NCBI RefSeq assembly: GCF_017939705.1
Contig: NZ_JAGKSQ010000014.1
Span: forward strand, 1-56,829
Origin: Halalkalibacter suaedae
Lineage (GTDB): Bacteria > Bacillota > Bacilli > Bacillales > Bacillaceae_D
Length of the DNA stretch: 56,829 nt
Reading direction: 5' to 3'
The notes beneath the pieces are model-generated. The model was given only the letters and a program-made list of their open reading frames with translations, was not told the origin of the DNA and did no database searches. A program made the position numbers and the translations under genes. Each line of letters starts with the position of its first letter. Position 1 is the stretch's first letter. Of the stretch, positions 19,754 to 29,700 are shown in pieces.

Positions 19754-19782
19754 AATATATCATGATTATTTACATAGGTCAA
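19754..19782 (-). promoter_or_regulatory. tRNA-Met promoter (sigma-A)
   Basis: Minus-strand -35 TTGACC (19777-19782) and -10 TATATT (19754-19759) with a 17-nt spacer lie 32 nt upstream of the tRNA. Confidence 0.75.
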
Positions 19783-19797
19783 GTACTCTAAAAAAAA

Positions 19798-20532
19798 TTA
19801 TTTAAATTCTTTTGTCCACCCAGACGTAGCAATTGAAATGGTACCATTAAAATAATCCGACGCTTCTCTCTTCAAGTTTTGATGATCGCCGATATGAGGC
19901 AGATGTGTCAATAATAATTCTTTTGTATTTGCTCGTCTCGCTAACAAACCTACATCGTGACTATTCATGTGCCCGAATTGAGAAAGGTCATTGTTTGCAT
20001 ATGTGCTACATTCTGCAATAAGGAGATCACTCTCATCCGCAAATACCGCTAACTCCTCCATATAACTTGAGTCAGCAGTGTAGACAATCGATTTTTGATC
20101 ACACTCAATCCGCATCGCATAACAAGGAACGGGATGATTTGTTTTAAAAAAAGTAAATAAAAAGGGACCAATTTCTAGCGGTTCTCCCTCTTTATATTCA
20201 ATCGCCTGCACAAAACCTTCCTTTTGCAAAGATGAAAAAGCTTCCTTGTCGTCATTATGACCATATATCGTTGGCACTTTCCGTTGCTCTTCTGAAGCTG
20301 TTAATATCTGTGCATACTGATAGACACCTATATCCGCCATATGGTCATGATGGTAATGAGACAGAACAACACCATTTAATTCAGAAAGCAGACAGTACTT
20401 CTCAATTGATGACAGGACCCCACTCCCACAATCTAAGAGCAGCTTATTATCTCCCTTTTCTAGTAAATATCCTGATGTCGCATCTCCTTTTTCTGGATAC
20501 CCATGCCAAAAACCAACCACTGTGATTTTCAA
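19798..20532 (-). CDS. yhfI: MBL-fold metallo-hydrolase, YhfI-like
   Basis: This is a 244-residue metallo-beta-lactamase-fold protein. The zinc motif HYHHDH lies near residues 60-65. Further ligands are His (NHPVPCYAMR, about 134), Asp (YTADSSY, about 154) and a C-terminal TH (LLLTHLPH). The sequence closely resembles B. subtilis YhfI, a protein of unknown substrate in the tRNase Z/phosphodiesterase-like group. The start is TTG with GGAGG 10 nt upstream. B. subtilis yhfI is elsewhere; here it sits between yabR and tRNA-Met. Confidence 0.88.
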   Translation of the reverse strand: MKITVVGFWHGYPEKGDATSGYLLEKGDNKLLLDCGSGVLSSIEKYCLLSELNGVVLSHYHHDHMADIGVYQYAQILTASEEQRKVPTIYGHNDDKEAFSSLQKEGFVQAIEYKEGEPLEIGPFLFTFFKTNHPVPCYAMRIECDQKSIVYTADSSYMEELAVFADESDLLIAECSTYANNDLSQFGHMNSHDVGLLARRANTKELLLTHLPHIGDHQNLKREASDYFNGTISIATSGWTKEFK

Positions 20533-20599
20533 ATTAACCCAACCTCCACTGAATAGTTTTAGAATAGTAGTTGATTATGTTAAAAAGGCATTACATAAA

Positions 20600-20632
20600 G
20601 AAAAGCTACCATCTTTATTCATGGTAGCCTTA
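20600..20632 (-). terminator. Rho-independent terminator after yabR
   Basis: An 8-bp stem GCTACCAT / ATGGTAGC (arms 20606-20613 and 20622-20629) is followed on the minus strand by TTTTCTTT. It separates yabR from the yhfI-like gene. Confidence 0.8.
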
Positions 20633-20657
20633 AATCTATAATATAAATAGCAGCAAG

Positions 20658-21152
20658 TTAACCTCGACGAGCGCCTCGACCCCCACGCTTCGATTCAGTT
20701 TGACGCTTCAATGTAGAGATGCGTTCTTCACTATCTTTTAGGAAACGACTCATTTTATCTTCAAAAGATACAGCTGGCCTTGGTTGGTTCGGTCTTGCAC
20801 CACCTCGACCTCCACCTTGAGGACGACTTGGTCTTTGTCCGCCGCTCGGACGACCTGCTGGACGTGAAGCTCCTTCTGGACGCGGAGCACGCTCTGGGCG
20901 TTCTGGTCGCTCAGGACGATCCTGTGCTTTACGAATTGAAAGTCCGATTTTGCCATCACTTTCAACATTCACTACTTTTACAAGCACTTCGTCTCCAACC
21001 TTAAGAAATTCATTAATGTCCTTAACATAATTATCAGCGACTTCGCTAATGTGTACAAGGCCAGTGGAACCACCCGGTAACTCTACAAATGCTCCAAAAT
21101 GAGTAATTCCTGTAACCTTACCTTGTAACTTGCTGCCTGCTTCGATTGACAT
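20658..21152 (-). CDS. yabR: S1 RNA-binding domain protein YabR
   Basis: The 164-residue protein has one S1 domain (about residues 5-75: GSKLQGKVTGITHFGAFVEL, GLVHISEVADNYV, VKVVNVESDGKIGLSIR). A low-complexity tail rich in Arg, Pro and Gly follows, with RPERPERPERAPRPEG-type repeats and RGG-like ends. B. subtilis YabR is about 128 residues, so the tail is longer here. It is a probable RNA or ribosome-binding protein, precise role unknown. It has its own consensus promoter overlapping the end of divIC. Confidence 0.93.
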   Translation of the reverse strand: MSIEAGSKLQGKVTGITHFGAFVELPGGSTGLVHISEVADNYVKDINEFLKVGDEVLVKVVNVESDGKIGLSIRKAQDRPERPERPERAPRPEGASRPAGRPSGGQRPSRPQGGGRGGARPNQPRPAVSFEDKMSRFLKDSEERISTLKRQTESKRGGRGARRG

Positions 21153-21200
21153 GAAAAAATAGATCCTCCTTAAGAAATCTGAAAATGTTCAATTTTTTAT

Positions 21201-21230
21201 ATTATAACCGAATCCAAAAAAAAGTGTCAA
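21201..21230 (-). promoter_or_regulatory. yabR promoter (sigma-A, consensus)
   Basis: Minus-strand -35 TTGACA (21225-21230) and -10 TATAAT (21201-21206) are perfect with an 18-nt spacer. The -35 overlaps the divIC stop codon. Confidence 0.85.
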
Positions 21231-21607
21231 TCTGTTGATTTGCTAGGTAATTTAAACAAGGTTTCCCCAGGTCTAGTTAAATAATAATCCCGTCTAGCAA
21301 TCTCTGCTATATAGTCGGTATCATTGTAATTCTTAATATCTTCATGTAATTGCTTTTCTTCTATTCCAAGACTCTCTAACTCTTCTTCTAATGCTAGCTT
21401 CTCTTGGTTCTTCTCCTCAAGCGTTGAAACTTGAGATAAGATTGTCACAAAACCTAGACAAGTCAGAGCAACCGCAATAATTGCTAGAACACTTAGGCGT
21501 CGCAACAGACCTCTTCGTCTTCTTGCAGTTAGCTCCATTTCCATTTCCTTTTGCTGAATATATTGATTGTCCATTTCTCTCACTCGTGAAAGACGTTTTG
21601 TGACCAT
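21227..21607 (-). CDS. divIC: Septum formation initiator DivIC
   Basis: DivIC is a bitopic divisome protein that works with FtsL and DivIB. The 126-residue protein has a basic cytoplasmic N-terminus (RRRRGLLRR), one membrane segment (about 38-58) and an extracytoplasmic coiled coil (about 60-100). It ends with the conserved YIAEIARRDYYLTRPGE region. It follows yabQ by 14 nt, as in B. subtilis yabP-yabQ-divIC. Confidence 0.95.
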   Translation of the reverse strand: MVTKRLSRVREMDNQYIQQKEMEMELTARRRRGLLRRLSVLAIIAVALTCLGFVTILSQVSTLEEKNQEKLALEEELESLGIEEKQLHEDIKNYNDTDYIAEIARRDYYLTRPGETLFKLPSKSTD

Positions 21608-21621
21608 ACCTTATCCCTCCT

Positions 21622-22200
21622 CTATTCCTTTTTCTTCATGTATCGGATAAATCCCTTTATTTTTTGAATGATTGGTTTTGTTTTCTCAACTAAGCGGTTA
21701 ACCCCTGTCCATTTAAATAATAGGAAGAGGATCCATCTAAGCGGCTTCCAAACAATATTTAAGATAAAGAGAATAATGGTCAAACATGTAGTTAATACCA
21801 TAATACATAAGGAATAGAGCAGTTTCAATAAATACTTGATTGGGTTAATCAGCAGGACAATAATCAACCTGACAATAAAACGATAGAGTTGTATCGTTTT
21901 TTCAATCATATACTCCAGTACCCTCTGGTAGGTTTGTTTCATCAATGATTGATAACCAGCAAACCCACAAAGTAAAGCTAGAAAAATATAAAACCGAATT
22001 TCTCCATTATTGGAATGTAAAAGAACATAGAAAACAACAAGAGCCTGTACGAGCCAAAATAGTACATCATTACATGCGGTAATCCAATTAAACGAGGGTC
22101 TTCTTCGCGATAGTCGACCATACGTATCAATAGCTGCACCTAAATAAATCCCCATTGCAGCCATTGATAGCATCGTATACAGTTGAACCGTTAAGCTCAC
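21622..22200 (-). CDS. yabQ: Spore cortex biosynthesis membrane protein YabQ
   Basis: YabQ is an outer-forespore-membrane protein needed for spore cortex formation in B. subtilis. The 192-residue protein has about five hydrophobic segments (roughly 2-22, 42-62, 68-85, 100-130, 128-150) and a basic C-terminus (RYMKKKE). Its start overlaps the yabP stop by 4 nt, so the two are translationally coupled. Confidence 0.93.
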   Translation of the reverse strand: MSLTVQLYTMLSMAAMGIYLGAAIDTYGRLSRRRPSFNWITACNDVLFWLVQALVVFYVLLHSNNGEIRFYIFLALLCGFAGYQSLMKQTYQRVLEYMIEKTIQLYRFIVRLIIVLLINPIKYLLKLLYSLCIMVLTTCLTIILFILNIVWKPLRWILFLLFKWTGVNRLVEKTKPIIQKIKGFIRYMKKKE

Positions 22201-22508
22201 TTGAATAACTTCCCAAACAAGCCTTTAGATTTTTCCTGATTACTTTGATCAAGATAGACTAAATCATAGACTTTCCCCTCGATAGAAACAATCCCTTGCT
22301 CAACGTTTAGGTTTTTCATATGCAGGTTCTGTCCTCGTATCGACAAGAAACCCATAACCGTTTCTAACAAAAACTCCTCATTATCAAAGCTCTCAACTTG
22401 CTTAACTCCTGTAATATCTAAATGTTTTCGACCCTTTAAGATAATGTCATGGTCATTTGATTCTCGCTGCCTGCCCATTGGGGTACCAAACTCATATTGA
22501 TGATCCAT
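22197..22508 (-). CDS. yabP: Sporulation protein YabP
   Basis: This 103-residue YabP/YqfC-family protein is mother-cell expressed and in B. subtilis partners YabQ. The family pattern HDIILKGRKHLDITGVKQVESFDNEEF is visible in pieces: HDIILKGRKHLDITGV, then ESFDNEEFLLET and MGFLSIRGQNLHMKNL. The ATG has GAGGAGGGA upstream. A sigma-E-type -10 precedes it. Confidence 0.94.
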   Translation of the reverse strand: MDHQYEFGTPMGRQRESNDHDIILKGRKHLDITGVKQVESFDNEEFLLETVMGFLSIRGQNLHMKNLNVEQGIVSIEGKVYDLVYLDQSNQEKSKGLFGKLFK

Positions 22509-22537
22509 CCAGATCCCTCCTCATTTGCTTCTATAGC

Positions 22538-22566
22538 ATTGTATGAGATGGGGGGACTGTTTAGAA
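22538..22566 (-). promoter_or_regulatory. yabP-yabQ promoter, sigma-E type
   Basis: Minus-strand CATACAAT (22538-22545) matches the sigma-E -10 consensus exactly. TTCTAAA (22560-22566) is a weaker -35 with a 14-nt spacer. Sigma-E control fits the mother-cell role of YabP and YabQ. Confidence 0.6.
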
Positions 22567-22571
22567 CAAGC

Positions 22572-22832
22572 CTATTTCGATACAGGCTCCTCACTCGTAA
22601 TCGTATACATCATCGCTGCCTCTTCTTTTCGAACAACCTCTCTGACATCATCTATCCGAACAGTCACTAGCTTTTGTCCGAAACGAACAACAAGAATGTC
22701 ACCACCTTTGACATTTGAACCGGCTTTTGCAACCTGACCATTAATCGTAATTCTTCCTTGATCGCAAACTTCCTTTGCTAATGTTCTTCTTTTAATTAAA
22801 CGGGATACCTTCAAAAATTTATCTAGTCTCAT
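22572..22832 (-). CDS. rqcP: Ribosome-associated quality-control factor RqcP (S4 domain, YabO)
   Basis: RqcP binds stalled 50S subunits and works with RqcH in C-terminal alanine tailing. The 86-residue protein is nearly all S4 domain: MRLDKFLKVSRLIKRRTLA at the N-terminus and GQKLVTVRI in the middle. The second of two adjacent ATGs is chosen because AGGAGG is 6 nt upstream and this gives the B. subtilis length. It follows yabN by 10 nt. Confidence 0.95.
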   Translation of the reverse strand: MRLDKFLKVSRLIKRRTLAKEVCDQGRITINGQVAKAGSNVKGGDILVVRFGQKLVTVRIDDVREVVRKEEAAMMYTITSEEPVSK

Positions 22833-22842
22833 CATGGACCTC

Positions 22843-24294
22843 CTATTTTTCTAATGTTTTTGCTTCTTCCCAAATGACGTCAAGCTCTGATAATGAAAGC
22901 TCACTCATTTGTTTCCCTTGTGCTTGTACCGTTTCCTCTATATAAGTGAATCGTTTTTTAAACTTCCGATTTGTTCCTAGCAAAGCCTCTTCTGCTTCAA
23001 TATCATAAAAGCGGGCAAGATTAACGATCACAAAGAGAATATCTCCTAATTCCTTTTTCATTTCTTCTTTGCTTTCTCTTTTGATTTCTTCTTTAAATTC
23101 ATCTATTTCCTCTTGTAACTTTGCCCACATTGGTGCTGCATCATCCCAATCAAAACCAACCTTTGCCGCTTTCTTCTGTAGTTTCTTTGCTTCTAATAAA
23201 GCAGGAAGCCCTTTAGGTATAGAAGATAGAATGGAATGTTCTTCTCCTTGTTCCCCCTTTTCCTGTCGCTTAATCTCATCCCAATTTGCAACAACTTCAT
23301 CAGCATTTTCAATTTCAACAGTAGAGAACACATGTGGGTGACGGCGTATCATCTTTCCAGTTGTTGATTGGATAATATCTTGAATTGTAAAATAGCCATT
23401 ATCCTCACCAATTTGGGCATGTAGCATAATTTGTAGCAACACATCACCTAGCTCTTCAATAAGATGGTCATCATCTTCTTCGTCAATTGCCTCTAACACC
23501 TCATATGTCTCTTCAAGTAAATATTGTTTTAGCGACTGATGTGTTTGCTCCTGATCCCATGGGCAGCCTCCAGGACCACGAAGTCTTGCAATGACCTTTC
23601 GTAGTATTGAAAATTCCCCATATAGGAATGGATCCTCTTTCACTGGTGGCACATAGACAGCAGTTAAATTATTTAGCGTCGTAACCCGGTCTAATTCAAA
23701 TAGAGGTACCGTTGTTAAGCTTTCCTGCTTGGAGCCTACGGCTGTTGCAATCGTAACAGGGTAATCATCTGGTAATCTTTCCATCAATGTTAGCTTCACC
23801 TCTGAAGCAATCATTTCATCATACACTTGGACGATAATTATATGATGCGTTAATTCTAACTCATCTCGTTTCAAGTCTGTACCATCAACAATCTGACAGC
23901 CCTCAATCGGATCTATATTTAATGCTCCATACATCGGGTCGAGAAAGCTCTGTCCTCCAATGAACTCTAACTCTACTTGCTCACTAGCTAGAAGAAGCTG
24001 AATCGTTCTTTCTGCTACAAAAGGATGTCCAGGAACAGCATAATTAATCTCCTGTTGCTCCGTTTCAAGTAATTGCTTAACAATTCCATTATAGACGTCT
24101 TCAAATTGATCATAGGTCTCATATACATGATCAAATGAATGAAAGACAACGCCTTCCTCTTTAAGTTCAACTATCGCTGGATGATCATCTGTGCGGACAT
24201 AAATTTCTTTCTGCTGTTTTATGTATCTGTACACACCTAAGGACATTTGTTCCAAATCTCCCGCACCTAAACCAATTATGTTTATTTTTTTCAC
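22843..24294 (-). CDS. yabN: Tetrapyrrole methylase / MazG NTP pyrophosphohydrolase fusion YabN
   Basis: The 483-residue two-domain protein has an N-terminal SAM-dependent tetrapyrrole methylase-like domain (about 1-220, starting KINIIGLGAGDLEQM). The C-terminal MazG part (about 225-483) shows CPWDQEQTHQSLKQYLLEE, EELGDVLLQIMLHA and the second EExxE-type helix ELGDILFVIVNLAR. The MazG part probably cleans up non-canonical NTPs; the role of the methylase half is unclear. The start overlaps the upstream gene by 4 nt. Confidence 0.94.
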   Translation of the reverse strand: MKKINIIGLGAGDLEQMSLGVYRYIKQQKEIYVRTDDHPAIVELKEEGVVFHSFDHVYETYDQFEDVYNGIVKQLLETEQQEINYAVPGHPFVAERTIQLLLASEQVELEFIGGQSFLDPMYGALNIDPIEGCQIVDGTDLKRDELELTHHIIIVQVYDEMIASEVKLTLMERLPDDYPVTIATAVGSKQESLTTVPLFELDRVTTLNNLTAVYVPPVKEDPFLYGEFSILRKVIARLRGPGGCPWDQEQTHQSLKQYLLEETYEVLEAIDEEDDDHLIEELGDVLLQIMLHAQIGEDNGYFTIQDIIQSTTGKMIRRHPHVFSTVEIENADEVVANWDEIKRQEKGEQGEEHSILSSIPKGLPALLEAKKLQKKAAKVGFDWDDAAPMWAKLQEEIDEFKEEIKRESKEEMKKELGDILFVIVNLARFYDIEAEEALLGTNRKFKKRFTYIEETVQAQGKQMSELSLSELDVIWEEAKTLEK

Positions 24295-25886
24295 CTTTTA
24301 CACCATCCCTTTATTCGACTTCGGACCTTATTCATTTTCGGAATTGCGTTCCATTCATCCTCAGAAAAAATAGAAAATAACATTAGGCATCCAATAACGA
24401 CAAACGCGCCTATCGCCACTGTTGAAAGAGCAACCAATGCATCATTAATCCTTGTTTGTTCGATTCCTAATGAAAGGATACCATTTTTCCATAATAGACT
24501 AACTACTCCCATTACACCTAATAACAAAAGAATTGCTCGGAAATTGTTCAACTCACCTATATAGAGAACTCTCTTCTTTCTCGCAACAAACAGTAAATAG
24601 CTAATCATTATAATAAATGCAAAAACAGTAGAATATGCAGCGGCCATAATACCGTAGATTGGAATAAATAGAAGATGCCCAACTACCTTACTAACTAGTC
24701 CGGTGACAACAGCAATCACAGGTAAATGAATTTGATCATACCCTTGCAGGACCGCTGATAGTGTAATAAAAAAAGAGCTTAAAATAATGACAAATGCCAT
24801 TACTTGAAGAACATCAGCACCGATTGAATTCGTGAATAGCATATGGTTCGTTTCTTCAATAATAATCATTAACCCAAGACTTGCTGCTCCTCCAACAATT
24901 AAGGTTAGTCTGTAAGAAAGCTGTTGGAATTGATTAGCCTCATCTCTTTTACCTAAAGCAACTGCCTTTGAGACCATTGGTACTAAAGCTAATGTGAATG
25001 TTGTCGTAAGGACTGTACCGAGTTGTAATAATGGTTGTCCACGGTCATAAATGCCTTTCGTTACATATGCTTCTGCTGATGATAAGCCATACCCTTCTAA
25101 CAGTCGTACAATGGTCAAGGCATCGACCATTTGAAATAGAATTAATAACAATGAGCTTAAGCAAATAAATAAACTTTGCTTTGATATGTTCACGTAGGTT
25201 CCGGCAGCCTTCTTAAGAGAAAACCCCTTTAAAAACACTGCTTCTTTTAGCCAAGTCCCTTTTGTCATCATAGTCATGACGATTACTCCTGCAACTGCTC
25301 CGAAAATAGAGCCATAGGCTGCTCCTGCACCTATTTGATATGCTGAGAAACCTTGTGAAACAAAATAAATCGTGATTGCTATTATTAGCACAACCCGGAT
25401 AAATTGTTCTGCAATATGTGACATAGCTGTTGAGTAAAGTTCGCCCTTACTTTGTTGGTAGCCACGACTGACACTTAAAAACGGGAATAAAAATAAAATA
25501 AAACTTATTGCCTTTATTGGTTCAACTAATTGAGGGTCCCCCATTACCATTGCTAGACCAGATGCCTGAGTATAGGTAATGATCCAAAGAACAAGAGCTG
25601 CTACTAAATAACCGTAGAAAAACAAACTAGTTAGCTGTTTCGCCTCCTCCTCCTCACCTCTACTAAGAAGAGTGGCTCGTTGCTTTGAAAATACAACAGG
25701 CAGACCATACATTGCAAGAACCATCACAATTCCATAGATTGGATACACCTGTTGATACACGTAAAAACCAAGATCCCCAGCTAAATTTTGATAAGGGATC
25801 CGATATGCTGCACTTAACATTTTGGCGACTAGGGCCGCAACTGACAAAAGGGCCACACCCTTTAATATTCTCTGTTGTTCCTGCAA
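24291..25886 (-). CDS. yabM: Polysaccharide/lipid flippase family protein YabM (MurJ/SpoVB-like)
   Basis: This 531-residue multi-pass protein of the MOP superfamily has about 14 membrane segments (for example YGIVMVLAMYGLPVVFSKQRA split across TM2). It is a probable lipid-linked precursor or polysaccharide flippase; B. subtilis YabM is a close relative of SpoVB. A TTG at 25886 is chosen because GAGGAG is 7 nt upstream. An ATG at 25907 and a longer frame to 25973 lack a clear ribosome-binding site. Confidence 0.88.
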   Translation of the reverse strand: MQEQQRILKGVALLSVAALVAKMLSAAYRIPYQNLAGDLGFYVYQQVYPIYGIVMVLAMYGLPVVFSKQRATLLSRGEEEEAKQLTSLFFYGYLVAALVLWIITYTQASGLAMVMGDPQLVEPIKAISFILFLFPFLSVSRGYQQSKGELYSTAMSHIAEQFIRVVLIIAITIYFVSQGFSAYQIGAGAAYGSIFGAVAGVIVMTMMTKGTWLKEAVFLKGFSLKKAAGTYVNISKQSLFICLSSLLLILFQMVDALTIVRLLEGYGLSSAEAYVTKGIYDRGQPLLQLGTVLTTTFTLALVPMVSKAVALGKRDEANQFQQLSYRLTLIVGGAASLGLMIIIEETNHMLFTNSIGADVLQVMAFVIILSSFFITLSAVLQGYDQIHLPVIAVVTGLVSKVVGHLLFIPIYGIMAAAYSTVFAFIIMISYLLFVARKKRVLYIGELNNFRAILLLLGVMGVVSLLWKNGILSLGIEQTRINDALVALSTVAIGAFVVIGCLMLFSIFSEDEWNAIPKMNKVRSRIKGWCKR

Positions 25887-25980
25887 ACCTTTTCTCCTCA
25901 CAATCATTGATCTTCTCTTATCATACTGAATTACTAAGCAATCGCCAAGTATGGAAAAAAAAGCTACTTCCATTTCGAAA

Positions 25981-26020
25981 TAAAAAGAAAGCTCGTCTCC
26001 AACTAGAGAACGAGCTTTCT
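25981..26020 (-). terminator. Rho-independent terminator after spoVT
   Basis: A 10-bp stem GAAAGCTCGT / ACGAGCTTTC (arms 25987-25996 and 26010-26019) is followed on the minus strand by a TTTTTA run. It lies directly after the spoVT stop. Confidence 0.88.
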
Positions 26021-26021
26021 T

Positions 26022-26561
26022 TTATTGTTCCATCTGACGAGCGAGGAAACTTGCTGCTGTTTCTGCTAATTTTTGCTCAATCATTCCTGATAAGTCTTCT
26101 TCTTTACTAAAGATGATTACAGCTCCAATTGGGTCGCCGTTAGCAATGATTGGTGTAGCTACAAACCCTTTTAGTTCATCGCTATGGTCACCAACGAGGT
26201 TGTATTCCCCTGCTGTTGTTTCAAGGGTTGTTTTTCGGTTTTCCATTACTTTTTCAACGATTTCTCCAATAGCCTTATTAGCAAATTCCTTTTTCGATGC
26301 CCCAGCAACCGCGATAAATGTGTCACGATCTGCAATTAGCACGTAATGATTCAAGCTATCATATAGAGCTTCAGCATATTCTTTTGCAAAATCACCTAGC
26401 TCTGAGATAGGTGAATACTTCTTAAGGATGACTTCTCCATCTCGATCAACAAAGATCTCAAGAGGGTCTCCTTCACGGATACGAAGAGTTCTTCTAATTT
26501 CTTTCGGGATAACAACCCGTCCTAAATCATCAATACGACGTACGATTCCTGTAGCTTTCAT
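26022..26561 (-). CDS. spoVT: Stage V sporulation transcription factor T
   Basis: SpoVT is an AbrB-type forespore regulator of sigma-G genes. The 179-residue protein has an N-terminal swapped-hairpin DNA-binding domain (MKATGIVRRIDDLGRVVIP, then RIREGDPLEIFVD). A C-terminal GAF-like domain spans about 55-178. ATG at 26561 is chosen over a GTG five codons upstream because GAGG stands 9 nt before it and it matches the B. subtilis start. It is preceded by a sigma-G-type promoter. Confidence 0.97.
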   Translation of the reverse strand: MKATGIVRRIDDLGRVVIPKEIRRTLRIREGDPLEIFVDRDGEVILKKYSPISELGDFAKEYAEALYDSLNHYVLIADRDTFIAVAGASKKEFANKAIGEIVEKVMENRKTTLETTAGEYNLVGDHSDELKGFVATPIIANGDPIGAVIIFSKEEDLSGMIEQKLAETAASFLARQMEQ

Positions 26562-26622
26562 ACTGTATTGCCTCACTTTCTAATGATGTATTCACTTGAT
26601 GGTAAGTGTAATCTCTTAACCA

Positions 26623-26652
26623 TAGTATCTTTCGTAAAAAAAGAACTATTCA
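26623..26652 (-). promoter_or_regulatory. spoVT promoter, sigma-G type
   Basis: Minus-strand -35 TGAATA (26647-26652) and -10 GATACTA (26623-26629) with a 17-nt spacer are close to the sigma-G pattern (TGHATA, CATACTA). It lies 61 nt upstream of the spoVT ATG. Confidence 0.75.
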
Positions 26653-26719
26653 CCATTACATGAATTTGTTTGGTTGTCTAAATAATCCAGTGATACAATC
26701 ATTTAGTATTTGTGAGGAT

Positions 26720-29700
26720 TTAATTAGGGCTCTTTGCCTTTATGGCAGCATTTATAAATTGTTCTATTCGCTCCAAAATTTGTTCATCTGTTAGTGTTTT
26801 TGTTTTAATTGTACATTTAATTTTTCCATCAGATGACCCTAAACCAACTTCACGTCCAAGTTTTATGACCTGTTCCATTAGTTTTGCTCCATCAATTTCA
26901 TTCGTTGTTTCAGGTGAGACGATAATTTCAATTTGATCCTTTGCTTCAACAATTCGCTCAATCCTATGTTCATTAGCAAGGAGTTTCAGCGTTGTTAGAC
27001 GAAGTAAGAAATCGACTTGCTTAGGATACTCCCCAAAACGATCAAAGATTTCATCCCTTAAATCAGTGAGATCATCAATGGCTTCTGCTCCTTTGAATCG
27101 TTTATACATTTCAATTTTCTGCTTTGCATCCTGTATGAAGGATTCAGGAATATAGGCATCAATCTTAACATCCAATTCAGTTTGAAACACTGGTTCCTTT
27201 GGTTTATCTCCTTTTCGTTCTTCAATTGCTTCCTTAAGCATTTGGGAATACAAGTCAAAACCAACGGATTCAATGAAGCCATGCTGCTGAGCACCAAGTA
27301 AATTCCCAGCCCCACGAATTGACAAATCACGCATTGCTATTTTAAAGCCTGAACCAAGCTCAGTGAACTCCTTGATTGCTTGTAGACGTTTCTCTGCAAC
27401 CTCTGTTAGTACTTTATCACGTTGATACGTAAAATAAGCATACGCTACTCGATTCGAGCGACCGACACGTCCTCTAATCTGGTAGAGCTGAGAAAGTCCC
27501 ATCTTATCCGCATTGTAGATAATAAGTGTATTCACATTCGGAATATCGACACCCGTCTCAATGATCGTTGTTGTTACTAACACATCACTATTTCCTTCTA
27601 GGAATTCAAGCATCACTGTTTCCAATTCACGTTCATTCATTTGCCCATGGGCATAACTAATCCGAGCATCTGGTACGAGCATTGACAATTGTTCTGTCAT
27701 TCGCTCAATATCATCAACACGGTTATAAAGAAAGTACACCTGGCCACCACGTGTCAATTCACGTTCAATCGCTTCTCGAACGAGAGCAGCGTTGTATTCC
27801 ACTACATATGTTTGAACAGGGAAACGGTTCTCAGGTGGCGTCTCAATGACAGATAGATCACGAACCCCGAGCATAGACATATGTAATGTTCTCGGAATAG
27901 GAGTTGCCGTTAACGTGAGAACATCTATATTGGTTTTTAATTGTTTAATCTTTTCTTTATGAGTAACCCCAAAACGTTGTTCCTCATCTACGATTAACAA
28001 TGCCAAGTCTTTAAACACAACATCCTTTGAAAGTAAACGGTGAGTGCCGACAATTAGATCGACAGACCCTGCTTTTAACCCCTTAAGTGTCTCCGTCTGC
28101 TCTTTCTTTGAGCGAAATCTACTTAGCACACCAATGTTAATTGGATGATCAGCAAAGCGTTCACTAATGGTTTCAAAATGTTGCTGGGCTAAAATTGTTG
28201 TTGGAACAAGAATGGCTACCTGCTTACCATCCATAATAGCCTTAAATGCTGCTCGAATAGCTACCTCTGTTTTCCCATATCCAACATCTCCACAGAGCAA
28301 TCGATCCATTGGACGAATTTTCTCCATATCGACTTTAATTTCTTCAATTGCTCTAATTTGATCTTCTGTTTCCTGATATGGGAAGGAAGATTCAAACTCC
28401 GCTTGCTCAAATCCGTCCTTAGAAAAGGCAAAACCACGACTCGCTTCCCGCTCAGCATAGAGCTTAATCAAGTCATCTGCAATATCTTCAACAGATGACT
28501 GCACCTTTTTCTTAACCTTCTTCCAGTCATTTCCACCAAGTGCGTAAATCTTAGGGTCCTTATCCTCAGAACCGACGTATTTTTGAACTTGGTCAATTTG
28601 TTCAACAGGAACATAGAGTTTATCATTGCCTGCATAGCGTAAATTCAAGTAATCCTTGTGCAATCCATTTATCTCTAACGTCTCCACACCAAGGTATTTC
28701 CCAATTCCATGATTCGTATGAACAACCAAATCTCCAACTTTGAGTTCTGAGTAGCTTTTGATTCGCTCTGCATTAGATAACTTATTCTTTCGTTGTGGGC
28801 GCTTTACTTGCTTTTTGGCATATACTTCTTCTTCTGTAATGACAACAAGCTTACTAGCGGATAGCTCAAATCCACTACTAAGTGCCCCGACCATGATATG
28901 AATTTGCCCTATTTGCAAAGTCGTTGCATCCTCAACAACCCTTACATCCATTCCTTCTTCTTCTAATTGGATTGAAAGCCTTTTCGCTCGATCGTTTGAA
29001 CCTGCAAGAAATACAATTGCCTGTCCGGCCTTTTGCCATCTTTTGACCTCTGATTGTAAAAGAGGCAGTTGCCCATGGAATTCCTGCATTGATTTACAGG
29101 CAATCGAAACAATATTCTCCGGATTGGTTGACGTGACGTGCTTTAGGAATAATGACAGATAGATGATCGGATTCTGTCCTTGTTTCAACTTTTCAAAAAC
29201 GGAGACAGACATCGTCACATTATGAACGATTTCTCCTTGTTCAAGTAGTGCTGTATTCCATTCAGCTTCTTCCTTATCAAGATTATCCGATATTTCTTTT
29301 ACTCTAGATGTCTCATCAATCATAATCACTGCATCATCAGGTAAATAAGATAATAGTGAATGTTCGCCCTCATAATACAAGGACATGTACTTATACATAC
29401 CTTGAAAAGGCGTTCTTTGTTTTAATTGACTAATTTCGAAGGAGACATTTTGTGAGAGCTTTTCTTTGATTTCCGAGGATTTTATCTTTTTCAAAGTAGC
29501 AGACAAGGCAGCCCTAAGGTTTTCTTCAGCTTGAAGATAGTGCTCTTTATGAAGAATGATTTCGTTAGCCGGTCCAAGAATTACCTGCTTCCTCTCTTCA
29601 ATTGACCTTTGCGTATCAATTTGAAATGTTCTAATTGAATCAATCTCTGTATCAAATAATTCAATCCGAATAGGATTGCTCTCTGTTAAAGGATATAAAT

